Source: an uncultured Cedecea sp.
GTDB lineage: Bacteria > Pseudomonadota > Gammaproteobacteria > Enterobacterales > Enterobacteriaceae
Direction: 5' to 3'
NCBI RefSeq assembly: GCF_947498825.1
Contig: NZ_CANMLV010000027.1
Coordinates: forward strand, 1-62,619
DNA: 62,619 nt
Below the pieces are notes generated by a model. That model worked only from the letters and a program-made list of their open reading frames with translations, made no database searches and was not told where the DNA came from. This document shows positions 59,911 through 62,619 of this stretch, one piece after another. Position 1 is the first letter of the stretch; each line of letters begins with the position of its first letter. The position numbers and the translations under genes are program-made.

Positions 59911-61643
59911 AGTTCAGGCCCCAAACCGATGTAAAACTGTAAACCCTTCTCATCTTTATCTGCGACGGGTACGGCAAAATCTAGCTTAATTGGCCCAACC
60001 GGGGACTGCCAGCGGACACCGATCCCGGCGCCAGTTTTGAAGTCACTCTTGGTAAAGTCATCGACAGCTTCACCGCTGTCCACAAATACCGCTCCCCACC
60101 ATCTTCCGGTGACGTTGTACTGATATTCCAGTGAACCCGACACCATTCTTGAAGCACCTATCAGTTTCCCGTTATCGTCACGCGGTGAAATAGACTTGTA
60201 TTTATAGCCGCGGATACTGCGATCCCCACCGGCAAAAAAGCGAAGATCCGGTGGAACACGAGAGAAATCATTGGTTTCTATCCAGCCAATAGTACCGCGA
60301 ACCACAAAGCGATTTTTTTCCGCAAGCGTACGGATCCAGACGTTTTGAGCCTGGAAGATACCGAAGTCGACATCGGAGCCCCAGGAGGTATTAGAAACAT
60401 CTATCGAGTAACGCTGTGAGTCACCCCATACTGGCATCAGACCACCACGGGAACGGGTACGACTCAGGTTAACCCCGGGATAAAGCAACATGGTGGTATT
60501 GGTCACATCAGCCTGGGTAAAGTGATCCAGACTCCAGCGCAAGTTAATATTACGCTGCCAGCCGCTCGATAAGTCCCAGTAGCGTGAGAGCACTGCGGTA
60601 GTAGAATCCGAACGAGTATCGTTTAAGTCGGTACGTTTAAAACCTGTTTGTACCAGGTAATACTGTTCAATAGGGTTTTTAAGCAGTGGAATTTTATAGC
60701 TAAAATCCAGCGTTTGTTCAGGGGCTGATAGCGTGGTAGTGGCCGTCAGACTTTGGCCATATTCGTTAACCCAGGGTTTTCTCCAGGAAGCTCTCAAACG
60801 AGGCCCGACATCCGTGGCATATCCGCCCCCCAGCTCGACGGAGTTTTGTGTACGCGGTGTCACCACCCCATCAAGTGGTAAGATTTTGGTTTCACGTGAT
60901 TTATCAAAGTCAGGCGCCACAACGACCGAGTTAAACCAACCCGTTGCTGACAAGCGGCGGTTCAATTCGGCCAGTTCGCTTGACTGATAAACGTCTCCCT
61001 CTTTAAAAGGGATCAGGCTTTGCAGATAATCATCTCTAATCTGCGAGCCTTGAAAGGTCACTTTACCAAAGCGGTAACGCTCGCCACTATTGAAGTCGAT
61101 GTCCCAAAACGCCTGATGTCTCGCCAGCGATACGCCAAGCTGACTTTTAACAAACTCACTGTCGAAATACCCTTCGCTTAAGGCAAGACTTGAAAGGTCA
61201 CTCTTAAAACTGTCATAGTCGCCCTGATTGAGGATCGTACCTATTTTTGGCCGTGTTTTAAGCAGTGCGAGATATTTTTCATCTGTCCGCGCACCACCAC
61301 TTAATACCACATCAGTTCCGCCAATCAGTACGGGCTCACCCGGCGAGACTTCAGCCTGCAAGACCTGGCGGCCTTTCCCTACCGGTGGAGGATGCAGAGT
61401 AAACTTAATGGTCGGTTCAAAATAACCCAGTGCTTTCAAACCTTCACGGATGGCATCATCGACGCGAGACTGGAAGCGTAAATCGGGGGTCACCTCATCA
61501 CTCTGAATGGTCGATAACTGAGCACGTACGTTTTTTTGTAATTCGCCGCTCAAACCATCAACCTGTAATCGAATATTTGCGGCAGTAGCCCATGTACTCA
61601 CCAGACACAGGCTGGTAATACATAAAATACGGATAGCTGGCAC
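59907..61643 (-). CDS. tamA: TamA, outer-membrane Omp85-family protein
   Basis: 578 residues from a GTG at 61643, chosen because AGGAGG lies five bases upstream and the protein then begins with a signal peptide ([20 protein letters not shown]), matching the 577-residue E. coli protein. An ATG at 61682 would add 13 residues before it. Three POTRA domains (about 22-265) and a C-terminal 16-strand barrel ending [16 protein letters not shown] is the conserved L6-loop RGY motif. Confidence 0.95.
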   Translation of the reverse strand: MPAIRILCITSLCLVSTWATAANIRLQVDGLSGELQKNVRAQLSTIQSDEVTPDLRFQSRVDDAIREGLKALGYFEPTIKFTLHPPPVGKGRQVLQAEVSPGEPVLIGGTDVVLSGGARTDEKYLALLKTRPKIGTILNQGDYDSFKSDLSSLALSEGYFDSEFVKSQLGVSLARHQAFWDIDFNSGERYRFGKVTFQGSQIRDDYLQSLIPFKEGDVYQSSELAELNRRLSATGWFNSVVVAPDFDKSRETKILPLDGVVTPRTQNSVELGGGYATDVGPRLRASWRKPWVNEYGQSLTATTTLSAPEQTLDFSYKIPLLKNPIEQYYLVQTGFKRTDLNDTRSDSTTAVLSRYWDLSSGWQRNINLRWSLDHFTQADVTNTTMLLYPGVNLSRTRSRGGLMPVWGDSQRYSIDVSNTSWGSDVDFGIFQAQNVWIRTLAEKNRFVVRGTIGWIETNDFSRVPPDLRFFAGGDRSIRGYKYKSISPRDDNGKLIGASRMVSGSLEYQYNVTGRWWGAVFVDSGEAVDDFTKSDFKTGAGIGVRWQSPVGPIKLDFAVPVADKDEKGLQFYIGLGPEL

Positions 61644-61756
61644 GTTTCCTCCTGAATTTCTGATTTCCCTGAACGGAAACATTCACACTACTTCGCGGAG
61701 ACATCACGCGTCAGCAGAGACGTTGAAAATGGTTCACTCGCCTTGATATCTCTTTA

Positions 61757-61881
61757 TATACCCAAAATAATTCGAGTTGCTTCCAGGCTCCCAGTTCCCC
61801 CGTCGATGAGCATAGATAAACTCTGTGATTCGGGGGCTGGACGCAGGTAACACCCAGGCAACTTGAAGTATGACGGGTATA
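61757..61881. repeat. Interspersed ~125-bp repeat, intact copy 5
   Basis: Same element and orientation as copies 1 and 2, located between divergent tamA and msrA. Arms around the centre (CCCCCGTCGATG / GATTCGGGGG) again covary. Confidence 0.9.
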
Positions 61882-61968
61882 ATCTCATTATTCGCATGTA
61901 TCGTCAGCCATTACGCCCATTGTGGCAACCTTACTCGACTCATTCCATTATAGTGGAGACACAGACTG

Positions 61969-62562
61969 ATGCCTTTGTTTGACAAAACACAACCCGTATC
62001 ACAGGCTAACGCCTTACCCGGTCGGAATTTTCCCATGCCTGTCGCCGAGATACATGCTGTAAACGGCCACTCTATGACAAATGTACCAGATAATATGGAA
62101 ATTGCCCTGTTTGCTATGGGATGTTTCTGGGGCGTAGAACGTTTATACTGGGAAATACCCGGTGTTTATAGCACAGCAGCCGGCTACTCTGGCGGCTATA
62201 CACCGAATCCGGGCTATCAAGAAGTCTGTACAGGTCAGACCGGCCATGCCGAAGTCGTAAGAGTAGTTTACGACCCGCAAGTGGTCAGCTTTGACAAGCT
62301 ACTGCAAGCTTTCTGGGAAAATCATGACCCAGCCCAGGGAATGCGTCAAGGCGGAGATATCGGTACTCAGTACCGCTCAGCTATCTATCCCCTGACCCCC
62401 GAGCAAGATGCCGCTGCACGCGAAAGCTTAGAGCGTTTCCAGGCAGCAATGAAAGCATCAGGTGATACTCGTCAGGTTACCACTGAAATCACCCCAGCCA
62501 GCACCTTCTTCTATGCCGAAGATGACCACCAGCAATATCTGTTTGACTGCTCCCCGCCCTGA
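61969..62562 (+). pseudogene. msrA: MsrA, peptide methionine sulfoxide reductase, 3' end disrupted
   Basis: 197 codons. MsrA is intact through AMGCFWG (catalytic Cys52), the substrate region and [10 protein letters not shown]. At 62541 the family sequence stops and an unrelated FDCSPP ends the frame. E. coli MsrA runs about 20 residues further and carries its resolving Cys (198, 206) there. The foreign sequence contains an IS200/IS605-like hairpin. Activity is probably impaired because recycling needs the lost cysteines; a single Cys (FDC) is present by chance. Confidence 0.85.
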
Positions 62563-62619
62563 AGGACGGGGATTCCCAATTCACAGAGTCCAACCTAAAC
62601 AGCATTAAGCGATTCAGGA
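62543..62619 (-). mobile_element. End of an IS200/IS605-type element inside msrA (continues off the window)
   Basis: TTGAC (62543-62547) then the hairpin CCCCGCCC-TGAA-GGACGGGG (62552-62571). Read on the minus strand, the end is GGGCGGGGAGCAGTCAAA, as in right ends of IS200/IS605 elements that carry tnpB. A 40-plus-base open frame on the minus strand could be the end of the tnpB-type gene, but too little is visible to claim it. Confidence 0.55.

Noticed and set aside
61644-61682. ATG start for TamA
   Set aside because: GTG at 61643 has a perfect AGGAGG and gives a proper signal peptide and the family length.

Overview
The window is chromosomal DNA of a motile gamma-proteobacterium of the order Enterobacterales. 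Gene content and order point this way: msrA/tamA-tamB-ytfP-ppa-fbp-mpl, yqjA-mzrA-yqjC-yqjD-yqjE-yqjK, fadH-rlmG-ygjP-ygjR-alx, proP, a CspA-type cold-shock gene with a cspA-like leader, and a complete lsr operon. A bcsD-containing cellulose operon and an abundant ~125-bp interspersed repeat fit an Erwinia/Pantoea-like plant- or insect-associated lineage, but the species cannot be fixed from this sequence alone.

Layout. (1) 1-10951: type I cellulose operon in one translationally coupled run, end of a bcsO-like gene, then bcsQ-bcsA-bcsB-bcsC-bcsD-bcsZ. (2) 11020-15025: an S-adenosylhomocysteine-hydrolase-like gene, a cold-shock gene and an Aer-type energy-taxis receptor with a strong sigma-28 promoter, separated by copies of the interspersed repeat. 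(3) 15284-28192: an accessory-looking signalling/metabolic locus. It holds a LuxR-type response regulator, a 1858-residue kinase-like/NTPase/GAF/PAS/histidine kinase, a receiver-only protein, two XapX mini membrane proteins, a YcaC-like hydrolase, a YtcJ-like amidohydrolase with a Cys/His-rich tail, a DoxX protein, an MFS exporter with an extra C-terminal domain, and an alpha/beta hydrolase. (4) 28750-31005: proP and an hdeD-like gene. (5) 31057-39604: complete autoinducer-2 system, lsrACDBFG divergent from lsrR-lsrK. (6) 39736-50373: ASCH protein, fadH, rlmG, ygjP, ygjR, alx with a yybP-ykoY-type leader, the yqjA-mzrA and yqjC-D-E-K genes, and a DoxX gene. (7) 50476-62619: mpl, fbp, a Tar/Tsr-like chemoreceptor (second sigma-28 promoter), ppa, the tamA-tamB-ytfP operon, and msrA whose 3' end is replaced by what looks like the end of an IS200/IS605-type element.

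How it works together. Region 1 makes and exports cellulose; BcsA carries both c-di-GMP binding motifs. Regions 2 and 7 add two chemoreceptors under flagellar sigma-factor promoters. Region 5 imports and breaks down AI-2. Region 3 is the most unusual part. Its N-terminal Ser/Thr-kinase-like domain has lost the catalytic Asp and the DFG motif and so reads as a pseudokinase, while the NTPase and histidine kinase motifs are intact. A pair of strong palindromes lies in the divergent promoter between the hydrolase and amidohydrolase genes, a plausible target for the nearby response regulator. No tRNA, rRNA or CRISPR array was seen.
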